From positions 62,001-126,000 of the forward strand of contig JABLXA010000008.1 in the NCBI GenBank assembly GCA_013178415.1: a stretch of DNA of 64,000 nucleotides, in the 5' to 3' direction. Within the stretch, counting starts at the first letter, position 1, and each line of letters begins with the position of its first letter. This DNA is from Bacillota bacterium. GTDB taxonomy: Bacteria > Bacillota > SHA-98 > Ch115. The notes beneath the pieces are model-generated. The model did not search any database. It was given only the letters and a program-made list of their open reading frames with translations, and was not told the origin of the DNA. This document shows positions 37,797-45,978 of this stretch, piece by piece. A program made the position numbers and the translations under genes.

Positions 37797-39434
37797 ATGA
37801 GTTATAGTAAGGGTATCAATTCCAGTGCGGCGACCCTCACTAAGAATCGTGTACCTGGTAGTGTATGCCCTGCTACAGGGCTTTGCGTGACTTGTGTCGA
37901 TGGGTGTACTGGGCTTTGTGAGGTAGGAAAGTCAGCCATCAGGGGCAGAGAGGTAATCTATCCTAAGCCTTTTGGCACCATGACAACGGGGTCTGAGAAA
38001 GATTATCCAGTAGATTTATCTCATTTTACCATTATGGGCACGGCTGCAGGGGCGTGGGGAATCGAGGCCGATAGCGACAAAGCCCTGTTTCCGGCAGTAA
38101 ATGTGGAGACTCAGGTTGGCGGTTATGGCGAACCAGGTTTGAGCGCCAGGCCGATAAAGCTGAGGATTCCATTTTTCGTTGCTGCTCTCGGATCGACGCG
38201 TGTCGCGAAGGATAATTGGGATGGCCTCGCCATCGGCTCTGCTATATCCGGCACCATACTAACCATCGGGGAGAATGTGGCGGCGATGGATCCTGATGCA
38301 GAGATCAAGGGCGGTCGTGTGGTAAACGCTCCGGATCTCGCCCGTAGGGTCAAGCTTTTCAAGGACTGGCAGGATGGATATGGAACCATAGTGGTGCAGG
38401 CCAATGTGGAGGATACCCGACTCGGGGTCCAGGAATATGCCATTGAAAAACTTGGGGTTGAGGCTGTTGAGATCAAATGGGGGCAGGGCGCCAAAGATAT
38501 AGGTGGCGAGGTCAAGCTGCCCACCCTCGAGCGTGCTTTGCAATTGAAGTCGCGGGGATATGTGGTATTGCCGGACCCAGAGGATGAGGAAGTCCAAGCT
38601 GCTTTCAAGAGGCAGGCCTTTAAGGAATTTGAACGTCACTCACGGATTGGAATGGTTGATCATGAATCTTTCATATCTAGGGTCAACGAGCTCCGCAGGG
38701 CTGGCGCCAAATATGTTTTCCTCAAGACCGGCGCCTATAGACCCGTAGATCTGGCGAGGGCACTTGCTTTCGCTTCAGAGGCGCGAATCGATCTTGTCAC
38801 TGTTGACGGAGCCGGCGGCGGCACCGGGATGAGCCCTTGGAGAATGATGAATGAGTGGGGCATCCCGACGGTTTATCTTGAAAGCCTTGTATACCAGTAT
38901 TTAAGCTACCTTGATTCCCGTGGCGCATTCGTGCCTGATGTGGCAATCGCCGGCGGATTTGTGCTGGAAGATCAAGTGTTCAAGGGGATAGCCCTTGGTG
39001 CTCCTTACATCAAGGCTGTCGCCATGGCGCGAGCTCCTCTGACAGCTGTAATGGTCGGTAAGACTATCGGAGGCCTTGCTGCTAAGGGCAAATTGCCAGG
39101 AGACCTCAAGGATTACGGGGAAACCGTTGAGGATATCTTCATGAGTGCCTTTGAACTCAGGAAGAAATATGGCAAAGATTTTGCGCGGATTCCTGAGGCT
39201 GCCATCGGGTTATATAGCTACTTTGATAGAGTTGCCTATGGTTTGAAACAATTCATGTGCGGCGCGAGGAAGTTTGCGATAAACTATATCTCGCGTGATG
39301 ACATAGCGGCGCTCACAGAAGAAGCGGCGTCCCTGACAGGAATTCCATATGTTACGGAGCTGGACCGGGAGGATGCGTACGCGATCTTGGATCAAGCGCC
39401 TACCGCAACGAGCGCGGCGGTGGCAGGTTCATAG
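37797..39434 (+). CDS. FMN-binding glutamate-synthase-family protein with N-terminal cysteine cluster
   Basis: Cytoplasmic flavoprotein of 545 aa related to the FMN (synthase) domain of glutamate synthase GltB. It lacks the N-terminal amidotransferase domain, so it cannot by itself take the amide from glutamine. The TIM-barrel shows IEIKWGQGAKDIGGEVKLP-type glutamate-synthase block (residues about 224-242), TVDGAGGGTGMSPWRMM and FVPDVAIAGGFVLEDQVFKG. Five cysteines cluster at the N-terminus (C24, C30, C33, C37, C41) and could hold an Fe-S centre. ATG 37797 follows AAGGAGGGGG. It is the first gene of the operon with glnA and an ANTAR regulator, and its leader is a candidate attenuator, pointing to a nitrogen-assimilation role. 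Confidence 0.92.
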   Translation: MSYSKGINSSAATLTKNRVPGSVCPATGLCVTCVDGCTGLCEVGKSAIRGREVIYPKPFGTMTTGSEKDYPVDLSHFTIMGTAAGAWGIEADSDKALFPAVNVETQVGGYGEPGLSARPIKLRIPFFVAALGSTRVAKDNWDGLAIGSAISGTILTIGENVAAMDPDAEIKGGRVVNAPDLARRVKLFKDWQDGYGTIVVQANVEDTRLGVQEYAIEKLGVEAVEIKWGQGAKDIGGEVKLPTLERALQLKSRGYVVLPDPEDEEVQAAFKRQAFKEFERHSRIGMVDHESFISRVNELRRAGAKYVFLKTGAYRPVDLARALAFASEARIDLVTVDGAGGGTGMSPWRMMNEWGIPTVYLESLVYQYLSYLDSRGAFVPDVAIAGGFVLEDQVFKGIALGAPYIKAVAMARAPLTAVMVGKTIGGLAAKGKLPGDLKDYGETVEDIFMSAFELRKKYGKDFARIPEAAIGLYSYFDRVAYGLKQFMCGARKFAINYISRDDIAALTEEAASLTGIPYVTELDREDAYAILDQAPTATSAAVAGS

Positions 39435-39437
39435 AAT

Positions 39438-39533
39438 CTTGATGGTTCAAGCGCAGGTCGACATGGGTAGCCATTTGAAACTCGACCTCCTCCTATATAA
39501 AAGCAAAGATCCGTCCCTTCGCGGGCGGATCTT
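39438..39533 (+). terminator. Attenuator/terminator structure between glutamate-synthase-like gene and glnA
   Basis: A strong stem AAGATCCG (39506-39513) / CGGATCTT (39526-39533) with inner CCC/GGG is followed by GTATTCTT and resembles a rho-independent terminator inside the operon. Upstream lie a small hairpin CTTG-ATGGTT-CAAG (39438-39451), whose hexaloop has A at 1 and G at 4 as in known ANTAR targets, and a larger stem GGTCGA (39456-39461) / TCGACC (39482-39487). The second stem does not overlap the terminator, so the ANTAR interpretation is weaker here than at 37691. Confidence 0.5.
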
Positions 39534-39584
39534 GTATTCTTGGGCCAGGAGACATATCATAAAAATGCGAAGGAGGGGTCTGAT

Positions 39585-40916
39585 ATGATGGTACATACCG
39601 CCGAAGACGTAATTGCAATGGCAAAAGAGCTGGATGTCAAGTTTGTTAGACTTCAGTTTACTGATATTTTGGGCATTCTCAAGAACGTCGCTATAACGGT
39701 TGAACGCCTCGAGAACGCTCTGAGGGACGGAGTCACATTTGATGGCTCTTCCATCGAGGGCTTTGTCCGCGTGGAAGAATCAGATATGCTGCTAAAGCCG
39801 GATCCTACCACGTTTACCGTATTCCCATGGCGCCCTCGTGAAGGCGCGGTGGCGCGGCTAATTTGCGATATATGTTATCCAGATGGAACAGCATTTGAAG
39901 GTTGTCCGAGGCAGACCCTGAGACGCGTGCTAAGTGAGGCCGCTGCAATGGGGTATCAAGTCAATATCGGGGTTGAGGGTGAATTCTTCCTGTTCCATAC
40001 AGATGAAAATGGCCGGCCAACCACTGTAACTCATGACAGGGGAGGCTATTTTGACCTCAGCCCAGTTGATTTGGGTGAGAATGCCAGGCGGGACATGGTC
40101 CTGGTGATGGATGAAATGGGGATGGATGTTGCAGCTTCACATCATGAGGCATCCCCCGGACAGCATGAAATCGCCTTCGGACATACCGAGGCCTTGCGGG
40201 CATCAGACAATATTGTCACCATGAGATTCGTGGTACGTTCGATAGCGCAGCGGCATGGGCTATATGCAAGTTTTATGGCCAAGCCTCTTTTTGGCACAAA
40301 CGGATCAGGCCTACATTTGAGCCACTCGCTGTTTTCAAATGGCCGAAATGTCTTTTTCGATCCTATTAAGCCGTATCAGCTAAGTGAGACGGCTCTTTAC
40401 TTCATTGGCGGTTTATTGGAGCATAGCAGAGCTATTACAGCCATCACAAATCCGACGGTGAATTCATATAAAAGACTCGTCCCGGGCTTTGAAGCCCCTA
40501 CACACACAGCATGGGCTTTTCGCAATAGGAGTCCTCTGATCCGCATCCCGGTTCAACGTGGCGACGCCACCAGGATCGAGCTCAGGGGCCCGGACCCTAC
40601 ATGCAACCCATATTTGGCTCTTGCGTGTTCCATTAAGGCTGGGCTGGATGGCATATCGAGGAAGATTATGCCCCCTGAACCGGTCAACGAGAATATATTC
40701 GACAGTGATCCCCAGGAGCTGGAGAAAAGGGGCATTAAGCGTCTTCCCACTTCACTTGGGGCGGCGCTGGAGGCTTTGTCTCAAGATGAACTCCTAAAGG
40801 CCACGCTCGGGCGTCACATCTATGAGAAGTTCATCCAGGCCAAGCAGCTCGAGTGGGAAGCATTCTCGCGCTTTGTTCACAAGTGGGAGCTAGACGAGTA
40901 CCTGGCGAAATTCTAA
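39585..40916 (+). CDS. glnA: Glutamine synthetase type I
   Basis: Makes glutamine from glutamate, ammonia and ATP. At 443 aa it has the length of the GSI-alpha class of Gram-positive bacteria, which lacks the adenylylation tyrosine loop. Motifs: VRLQFTDILG, TFDGSSIEGF, VEGEFFLF, HHEASPGQHEIAFG (metal-binding glutamates and histidine), FMAKPLFGTNGSGLHLSHSL, NPTVNSYKRLVPGFEAPTH and IELRGPDPTCNPYLALA. The frame opens at 39540, but ATG 39585 lies about seven bases after AAGGAGGGG and is the likely start. It is flanked by a glutamate-synthase-like gene and an ANTAR regulator and preceded by a terminator-like structure, so its level is probably set by antitermination. Confidence 0.97.
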   Translation: MMVHTAEDVIAMAKELDVKFVRLQFTDILGILKNVAITVERLENALRDGVTFDGSSIEGFVRVEESDMLLKPDPTTFTVFPWRPREGAVARLICDICYPDGTAFEGCPRQTLRRVLSEAAAMGYQVNIGVEGEFFLFHTDENGRPTTVTHDRGGYFDLSPVDLGENARRDMVLVMDEMGMDVAASHHEASPGQHEIAFGHTEALRASDNIVTMRFVVRSIAQRHGLYASFMAKPLFGTNGSGLHLSHSLFSNGRNVFFDPIKPYQLSETALYFIGGLLEHSRAITAITNPTVNSYKRLVPGFEAPTHTAWAFRNRSPLIRIPVQRGDATRIELRGPDPTCNPYLALACSIKAGLDGISRKIMPPEPVNENIFDSDPQELEKRGIKRLPTSLGAALEALSQDELLKATLGRHIYEKFIQAKQLEWEAFSRFVHKWELDEYLAKF

Positions 40917-40966
40917 TTCTAGGGCTGGATCGAACATAGTTGAACTCCATCGAAGTGGGGGCCACC

Positions 40967-41551
40967 ATGCCTAAAAGGAATGTTTTCATCGCTGACGCTG
41001 ACAGTCAAGCGAGGCGAAGATTGAAGAGATTGCTTATCGACGCTGGATATGCTGTCTCTGGTGAAGCCCAAGATGGTCACGGGGCTTTGAGGGCTATTCG
41101 CGCCGCAACGCCCGATGTGGCCATGGTAGATGTCGACCTGCCCGGTCTAGGCGGCCTGGAGGTTGCCAGGATTCTAGAGGAGGACCGTTTATGCCCGGCG
41201 GTTATAATTGCATCTCAGATGACATGGGAGATGGTTGAAAAGGCCAGAGAATCAATGGTCCTTGCCTGCATAATGAAACCCATCGCTATGCAGGATCTAG
41301 TTCCTACCATAGAGTTCGCCATTGCCAACTACGAGAGAACCATATCCCTGCAAGACAAGATCCGGCAGCTCGAAGAACGCCTCGATACGCGTAAGGTGGT
41401 GGAGCGCGCCAAAGGCTATCTCATGAGGAGCCTTGGGATCTCTGAAGCCGAGGCCTACCGGCTTATTCAGAAGAGAAGCATGGACAAAGGGGTATCCATG
41501 CGCAAGATCGCTGAGGCTATCTTACTTATGGAGGATCTAAAAGGGGGATGA
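40967..41551 (+). CDS. ANTAR-domain response regulator
   Basis: RNA-binding antitermination regulator of about 194 aa. The N-terminal receiver domain has acidic residues D10 and D12 (FIADAD), the phospho-acceptor D55 in AMVDVDLPG and the lysine in CIMKPI. A coiled-coil linker (LQDKIRQLEERLDTRKV) leads to the ANTAR domain: VERAKGYLMRSLGISEAEAY, RLIQKRSMDKGVSMRKIAEA. Phosphorylated ANTAR proteins bind paired hexaloop hairpins in nascent mRNA and prevent terminator formation (established family knowledge). ATG 40967 behind GGGGG is preferred over TTG 40940. It closes the operon with glnA and may regulate the leader at 37691. No histidine kinase gene is next to it. Confidence 0.93.
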   Translation: MPKRNVFIADADSQARRRLKRLLIDAGYAVSGEAQDGHGALRAIRAATPDVAMVDVDLPGLGGLEVARILEEDRLCPAVIIASQMTWEMVEKARESMVLACIMKPIAMQDLVPTIEFAIANYERTISLQDKIRQLEERLDTRKVVERAKGYLMRSLGISEAEAYRLIQKRSMDKGVSMRKIAEAILLMEDLKGG

Positions 41552-41654
41552 TGATTCTCCTTTTATGGCAAGCGGTCTGATAGGTATGCTCGTCGTACGA
41601 TGAATGCATACTATAGGTGATCAAATTGGTCGAAGGCGAGGAGGTATGCGCGAG

Positions 41655-41954
41655 ATGCCTGATCATGAACGCGAGCCGCATGAGCCTCGGGAAGAGGCCT
41701 TTTACGATAATGATGTAAATATTGGCGATAAGGGCAAGGTAAGGGCGATCTTGCCAGTCGAGCCCCAAAACTATACTGGGGAAACAGTAGACGTGCTGGT
41801 TGAGGTGGTAACTGGCGATAAAAAGAAGGGAATAGGCAGGGTAGCAAGCCCTCCGGGCGATGGGAGTTGGGTCGAGGAGGGGGAACTCGTTTATTATACC
41901 ACACTCAATGATGGTCCCGTGCCTTATATTATCCACTCTACAAGGCCGAAATGA
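41655..41954 (+). CDS. Small hypothetical hydrophilic protein
   Basis: About 99 aa, not recognised. The N-terminus is rich in His, Glu and Pro (MPDHEREPHEPREEAFYDND); the remainder looks like one small beta-rich domain (GDKGKVRAILPVEPQNYTGE, VDVLVEVVTGDKKKGIGRVA, LVYYTTLNDGPVPYIIHS). No signal peptide or membrane segment. Start chosen at ATG 41655 because GAGGAGGT is nine bases before it; the ATG at 41646 touches that motif. It is about 100 bp behind the ANTAR gene and 24 bp before a DUF421-type pseudogene; the three may once have formed a stress- or envelope-related unit, but this is a guess. Confidence 0.65.
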   Translation: MPDHEREPHEPREEAFYDNDVNIGDKGKVRAILPVEPQNYTGETVDVLVEVVTGDKKKGIGRVASPPGDGSWVEEGELVYYTTLNDGPVPYIIHSTRPK

Positions 41955-41978
41955 CGGGGGAGGGAACCAAAGCGATAA

Positions 41979-42472
41979 ATGATACATCCCATGGAGGTTA
42001 TTTTCAGGACCATTGCGGCATTTGCGGGAATTCTCGTCGCGACGAGAATCATAGGGGAGGTGGTCTCGCCACTATCTCATATTGATCTTGCGGCAAGGAT
42101 AACTCTGGGTTCCATGGCAGCGGATATGGCCTACAATTTGAGGCTTAGTGCCCTCGATACCATGCTTGCCATCTTTGTTTTCAGTCTTTTGTCTTTGTTG
42201 ACTTCATGGGCGGCTCTTTTTGCCAGGCCACTCCGGAAATTGTTGGTTGGCATTCTTATAACATTAAGCTGCCGACTCAATATGAAGGGCTTCATTCTAT
42301 ACTGGTGCTAGAAGGTCAGGTTATCAAATCAAATCTTGAGCGCAACAATCTTTCCGTAGAGTGGCTCACCCAACAGTTTCAAAATCGCGGAACCACGGCT
42401 GACCGGGTGGTCTTGGCCGCCCTTGACACAAAGGGAAGTCTCTATGTAGACAAATACAAGGATAATCAATAA
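41979..42472 (+). pseudogene. Frameshifted DUF421/YetF-type membrane protein gene
   Basis: Frame 1 (from ATG 41979) gives the N-terminal half of a DUF421 protein: EVIFRTIAAFAGILVATRII, DLAARITLGSMAADMAYN, a second hydrophobic segment and RPLRKLLVG. After about 42250 the family sequence resumes in another frame as ILVLEGQVIKSNLERNNLS and RVVLAALDTKGSLYVDKYKD, ending at 42472. About 47 bases between GTTGGC (near 42250) and ATACTGGTG (near 42299) do not fit the family, where a Pro-Thr-Val-like strand directly joins these blocks. An insertion of non-triplet length therefore breaks the gene. YetF-like proteins sit in spore-former membranes and have an unclear role. Confidence 0.75.
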
Positions 42473-42593
42473 ACCTTGAGTAACCGCTAAATGACCTTCT
42501 GCAGGAGACCACACTCATCCCCTTGGCTTCAAAGGCGCTATCAACATCCTATGTTTGAGGTATTTTGTGGCGATTCGCGGCGTTTTACGTTAC

Positions 42594-42622
42594 TTGACAA
42601 AACTCGCTCCACCAGGTAGTAT
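42594..42622 (+). promoter_or_regulatory. Promoter of the tRNA pair
   Basis: Consensus TTGACA (42594-42599), 17-bp spacing and TAGTAT (42617-42622), ending 14 bp before tRNA-Lys. Strong match as expected for stable RNA genes. Confidence 0.75.
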
Positions 42623-42636
42623 ATAGGATGGTATCC

Positions 42637-42712
42637 GGGCCATTAGCTCAGTCGGTAGAGCACCGGACTTTTAATCCGGGTGTCCGGGGTTCGATTCCCC
42701 GATGGCTCACCA
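42637..42712 (+). tRNA. tRNA-Lys (anticodon TTT)
   Basis: Cloverleaf by eye: acceptor GGGCCAT with ATGGCTC, D-arm TAGCTCAGTCGGTAGAGCA, anticodon stem CCGGA/TCCGG with loop CTTTTAA (anticodon TTT at 42670-42672), T-arm CCGGGGTTCGATTCCCCG. Discriminator A and encoded CCA (42710-42712) are present. Confidence 0.97.
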
Positions 42713-42719
42713 TTCATTC

Positions 42720-42795
42720 GCTCCCATCGTCTAGAGGCCTAGGACACCGCCCTTTCAAGGCGGCGACGCGGATTCGAATTCCGCTGGGAGCGCCA
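42720..42795 (+). tRNA. tRNA-Glu (anticodon TTC)
   Basis: Acceptor GCTCCCA with TGGGAGC, anticodon stem CCGCC/GGCGG with loop CTTTCAA (anticodon TTC), T-arm GCGGATTCGAATTCCGC, discriminator G and encoded CCA (42793-42795). It lies 7 bp after tRNA-Lys and is co-transcribed. Glu-tRNA beside a nitrogen-assimilation locus may be coincidental. Confidence 0.96.
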
Positions 42796-43131
42796 CTCCT
42801 TATTTCTATGTTACCTTCATGCGCTCGCTTTTGAAGATCGTAGAAATATCTCAACCCAGTTCCCCCATGCGATTTTCGCCGGTGCCATCAATCATCTATG
42901 GGCATATAGTCACGATTCCGGCTATTTTTGGGGCCGGGCGGACGGCAATCTCGCGTCATGATGTGGCGACGCTGTTGCAATTTGGAAAAATACATGGTAT
43001 GATTTGGATATGGGAGAGATCAACTTTTGATTGCTGCCGGGGAGAACGAGATATAGGGGGCAGAGTTTACTATGGCGCTACCTCATATCCATGAGCCATA
43101 TCAAAGATCCGGAATAAAGGAGGAAAATGAT
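42796..43131 (+). other. Intergenic stretch without recognised gene
   Basis: Between tRNA-Glu and the coiled-coil protein gene. A 91-codon ORF is open here but has no ribosome binding site, an unnatural composition and no family pattern, so I do not call it. No clear terminator for the tRNA transcript is visible. Confidence 0.4.
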
Positions 43132-43590
43132 ATGGCGCCCTTATCAGGCTTGAAGGAACAGGCTGCATCTCATGAAACTTCAGACGAAGGAGAGGGGGAG
43201 AGGCAAGGGGTGGATTGGCAAGAGAAGTATCTCGACAAGCTTGACCGCGATATGTCCGAAATGAGAGATTCGCTTCGTCATATGGCGGAGCATGTCGAAC
43301 AGGTGGTAGATAGCCTAAGGGGTGAGATAGCCAGTCTCCGGTCTGAGGTCAAGAGCGAGATCAACGCTTTTCGGTCCGACGTCAACAACGAGATCAACGC
43401 TTTTCGGTCTGAGGTAAAAACTGAGATCAGCGCTCTGAAGTCCGAGCTTAAGGGCGAGGTTGGAGACCTGCATAGGGAAGTCCGCGGAATTAATAAATGG
43501 GTAATCGGGCTTGTCATAAGCGCAATCGCAGGTATCACCGTCATCACGGTGAGTGCCGTCGCTTTAGTTGCAGCGGCCATGAAGGGATAA
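43132..43590 (+). CDS. Coiled-coil protein with C-terminal membrane anchor (DUF1640-like)
   Basis: About 152 aa. After a charged N-terminus the segment from about residue 35 to 110 is a long coiled coil with 11-residue repeats: VKSEINAFRSD, VNNEINAFRSE, VKTEISALKSE, LKGEVGDLHRE. A single hydrophobic helix (WVIGLVISAIAGITVITVSA) follows and ends the protein, so it is a tail-anchored membrane protein with a cytoplasmic or external coiled stalk. The pattern matches DUF1640/CCDC90-like proteins of unknown role. ATG 43132 lies nine bases after AAGGAGG; the longer frame from 43072 lacks one. At DNA level a 33-bp direct repeat (43357 and 43390) underlies the coil and would let it lengthen or shorten in 11-residue steps. 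Confidence 0.8.
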   Translation: MAPLSGLKEQAASHETSDEGEGERQGVDWQEKYLDKLDRDMSEMRDSLRHMAEHVEQVVDSLRGEIASLRSEVKSEINAFRSDVNNEINAFRSEVKTEISALKSELKGEVGDLHREVRGINKWVIGLVISAIAGITVITVSAVALVAAAMKG

Positions 43591-43706
43591 GCTCGGTTTG
43601 CGTGGAATATAGTATAAAGACCCATAGGGGATGCGCCATGGCTCACTAACGGCATAGCGACATCCATTGGTCCTGTGGGTGGAATTTCCGCGGAGGAGGA
43701 AGAGGA

Positions 43707-44813
43707 ATGGCCGGAGCTAACAAGATCTATCGACTTGGCGTCATCGGCTTCGCTCACATGCATGTCAATAGTCTCATTGACTCTTTTGCAGAACTGCCTG
43801 ATGTTCAATGGATAGCATGCGCAGATACGGTGCCGGAAGTGCCCTCTATTTCCACAGAACCTGCGACTCGCAAGGCGAACCTCAGGCGGGCCTTGGAGGT
43901 AACTGGTATTCCAAAGGCCTACGATGATTACAGAGAAATGCTTGACAAGGAAGAATTCGATATTCTCATCTTTTGTCCCGAAAATGCCCGGCATGGTGAG
44001 GTAGCTGAGGCCATCGCGGCCAAAGGAGCCCATATGCTCACCGAAAAACCCATGGCCGCAAGTCTCTCTGAAGCGCTTCGTATGGCGCGTGCCGCCAGGG
44101 CTGCGGGCGTCACTTTGATGGTCAACTGGCCTACTACCTGGTCTCCTGCTATTAGAAAGGCCAAGGATTTGATAGATGCGGGTGAAATCGGCGATATATG
44201 GGAAGTCAAATGGCGTAATGGCGCTTCGATGGGACCTCTTGCGTATGGTCAGAAGATCTCCCCTGCCGAAAAGGGGGCAGAATGGTGGCACCAGGCGAAG
44301 CCCGGCGGTGGAGCTCTTCTAGATTATTGTTGCTATGGAGCATGCCTTTCCAGGTGGTATCTTGGCAAGCCGGCGGTTGCGGCTTACGGACTCAAGGCTA
44401 ATCTTCTCAGCCACTACGGGGACGCTGAGGACAATGCCGTGATTGCCGTTCGATTCCCTAGTGCAGTCGCCATTTTGGAGGGAACATGGACCACCTTCCA
44501 CACGGGGATCCCCACTGGCCCGATCATATATGGATCCAACGGGACCATAGTAGTAGATCATTCGAGAGTCTTGGTATATAAGGAACGTGGCTCTAGTTCG
44601 CCAACGAATGTCTTTGAGAATCTCGCGCTGCCGGAAGGACGCGACAATCCCGCGAAGGAATTGATTCACCACCTAGAGACAGGAGAACCTCTTCACCCGA
44701 CATTGGACCTTCCCGTGAATCTGGACGCTATGGCTATTCTTGACGCGGGGATTCGATCCGCTGTCAGCGGCAAGCTGGAATTAGCAAATGACATCAATTG
44801 GTGCATAGGGTAA
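43707..44813 (+). CDS. Gfo/Idh/MocA-family oxidoreductase
   Basis: NAD(P)-dependent oxidoreductase of 368 aa. The N-terminal Rossmann motif is the variant GVIGFAHMHVNS; the signature TEKPMAAS lies at about residues 112-119 and the catalytic block GGGALLDYCCYGACLSRWYL at about 200-219 has Tyr-Gly where many relatives have a metal- or substrate-binding His. Substrate is unknown; relatives act on sugars, inositols and sugar acids. ATG 43707 is directly behind GGAGGAGGAAGAGG. It stands between a coiled-coil protein gene and a secreted repeat protein gene, so the context gives little help. Confidence 0.9.
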   Translation: MAGANKIYRLGVIGFAHMHVNSLIDSFAELPDVQWIACADTVPEVPSISTEPATRKANLRRALEVTGIPKAYDDYREMLDKEEFDILIFCPENARHGEVAEAIAAKGAHMLTEKPMAASLSEALRMARAARAAGVTLMVNWPTTWSPAIRKAKDLIDAGEIGDIWEVKWRNGASMGPLAYGQKISPAEKGAEWWHQAKPGGGALLDYCCYGACLSRWYLGKPAVAAYGLKANLLSHYGDAEDNAVIAVRFPSAVAILEGTWTTFHTGIPTGPIIYGSNGTIVVDHSRVLVYKERGSSSPTNVFENLALPEGRDNPAKELIHHLETGEPLHPTLDLPVNLDAMAILDAGIRSAVSGKLELANDINWCIG

Positions 44814-44978
44814 CGATGCAATGGGATGGGGCAGGTGTGAGCTCCCCTTGAGGAAAGCCTCAGAAGGGCTGAGAAATACCCCTAAAAAATCCCATAATAC
44901 GCCGAATACTTTTAGTAAAATGGATGATTCCCGGGATGATGGGCCTGGGAATCACTTCTATCTCATGGGGGGAGAGAA

Positions 44979-45902
44979 ATGTCGAAAAGGTGGACCTATC
45001 GTTTAAGGTTGGGGCTCCTCGCCATCCTTCTTTTAGCCCTCGCAGGCGTCTCTTCTGCACAGGAACCTTCAACTGCTGATGGCGCATATGACGAGGTTTT
45101 CGCGTCGAACATCGTGGCTGCATATCCTGAGCTCAATCTTTCTATTGAGGCCATTCTTGAGCTCCGGGCAGGAGGCATGGGATGGGGAGAGATCGCAATC
45201 GCTGCAAGCCTTGCATATTCCTCTGGCAAGACTCTGGATGAAGTAGTGGCAATGGCCGAGTCGGGTCAGGGCTGGGGCGAGATAGCAAAGAACCTGGATA
45301 TCGAACCCGCGAAATTGGGTCACGCCGCAAGTCAGGTGATTGGGAAAGCAAGGCATGGGCAAATTATTGATGGAGGCGAGTTGGAAGAAGCTACTGCTTC
45401 TGAGCTCATCGCCGCCAATTTCGATCTTGAAGATTCAGAGCTTGTGGCGCTTTTGCAATCTGGCGCGAAAAAGCAGGATATCCTTGTGGCTCTCTCTGTT
45501 GCAGTGGCCGCGGAGGACCCAAACGCCTTCAATAGGGCCCTTGAATTACGCCAGGAAAATCGCAACTGGCAGGACGTCTTTGCGCTCCTTGGCATAGATC
45601 CTAAGGGCGTGAGGGAAATGAAAACCATCATGCAGAGGAGCGAACTCAGAGAGCGGCTGCGGGACGCGGCGAAGGAAGTGAAGCAACAAGGCAAACAGGA
45701 TGATAAGATGACAAATGGCGCAGGTGGTTCATCCGATGACGGTACGAAGAGCGGCGGAGATGGTTCATCCAGCGGCAAAAAGAATAACGGCAAAGGAAAT
45801 AGTAACATGGACGGCAATACCAGCGGCGGTCAAGGTAATAGCGGTAATGGGGGTGGCCCGCAGGGTAACAAGGGAAATGGGGGCCGAGGCAAGAAGTCAT
45901 AG
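44979..45902 (+). CDS. Secreted repeat protein with GWGEIA motifs and low-complexity tail
   Basis: Secreted or surface protein of 307 aa. The signal peptide is clear (MSKRWTYRLRLGLLAILLL, cut near VSSAQEP). The mature part has two or three related helical units: SIEAILELRAGGMGWGEIAI, then TLDEVVAMAESGQGWGEIAK, and a weaker third, DSELVALLQSGAKKQDILVA, and RQENRNWQDVFALLG. The last 70 residues are Gly, Ser, Asn and Lys rich (GNSGNGGGPQGNKGNGG) and probably disordered. This 'GMGWGEIA' repeat type occurs in many clostridial secreted proteins of unknown function (recalled). ATG 44979 follows GGGGGGAGAG. A strong terminator follows. It is probably its own transcription unit. Confidence 0.85.
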   Translation: MSKRWTYRLRLGLLAILLLALAGVSSAQEPSTADGAYDEVFASNIVAAYPELNLSIEAILELRAGGMGWGEIAIAASLAYSSGKTLDEVVAMAESGQGWGEIAKNLDIEPAKLGHAASQVIGKARHGQIIDGGELEEATASELIAANFDLEDSELVALLQSGAKKQDILVALSVAVAAEDPNAFNRALELRQENRNWQDVFALLGIDPKGVREMKTIMQRSELRERLRDAAKEVKQQGKQDDKMTNGAGGSSDDGTKSGGDGSSSGKKNNGKGNSNMDGNTSGGQGNSGNGGGPQGNKGNGGRGKKS

Positions 45903-45933
45903 GCCGATTCGACATAAATGCATAACCTCAGCT

Positions 45934-45978
45934 AGCGGCATGGGACTGCAGGACATGAGGTCCCGCGCCGCTTTTTTC
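45934..45978 (+). terminator. Rho-independent terminator
   Basis: Stem AGCGGC (45934-45939) with GCCGCT (45967-45972) and inner GGGAC / GTCCC, then TTTTTTCTTTG. Clear terminator for the secreted repeat protein gene. Confidence 0.85.

Noticed and set aside
42819-43094. 91-codon ORF after the tRNAs
   Set aside because: No ribosome binding site, no domain pattern and unusual composition.
44821-44978. Possible TPP riboswitch before the secreted repeat protein (GGGCTGAGAAATACCCC)
   Set aside because: Only the first half of the TPP core resembles the consensus; the ACCTGA and GGATAATGCCAGCG parts are missing and the gene is unrelated to thiamine.
45332-45817. 161-codon minus-strand ORF rich in Pro and Ser
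   Set aside because: Antisense of the secreted repeat protein gene; no ribosome binding site or family.
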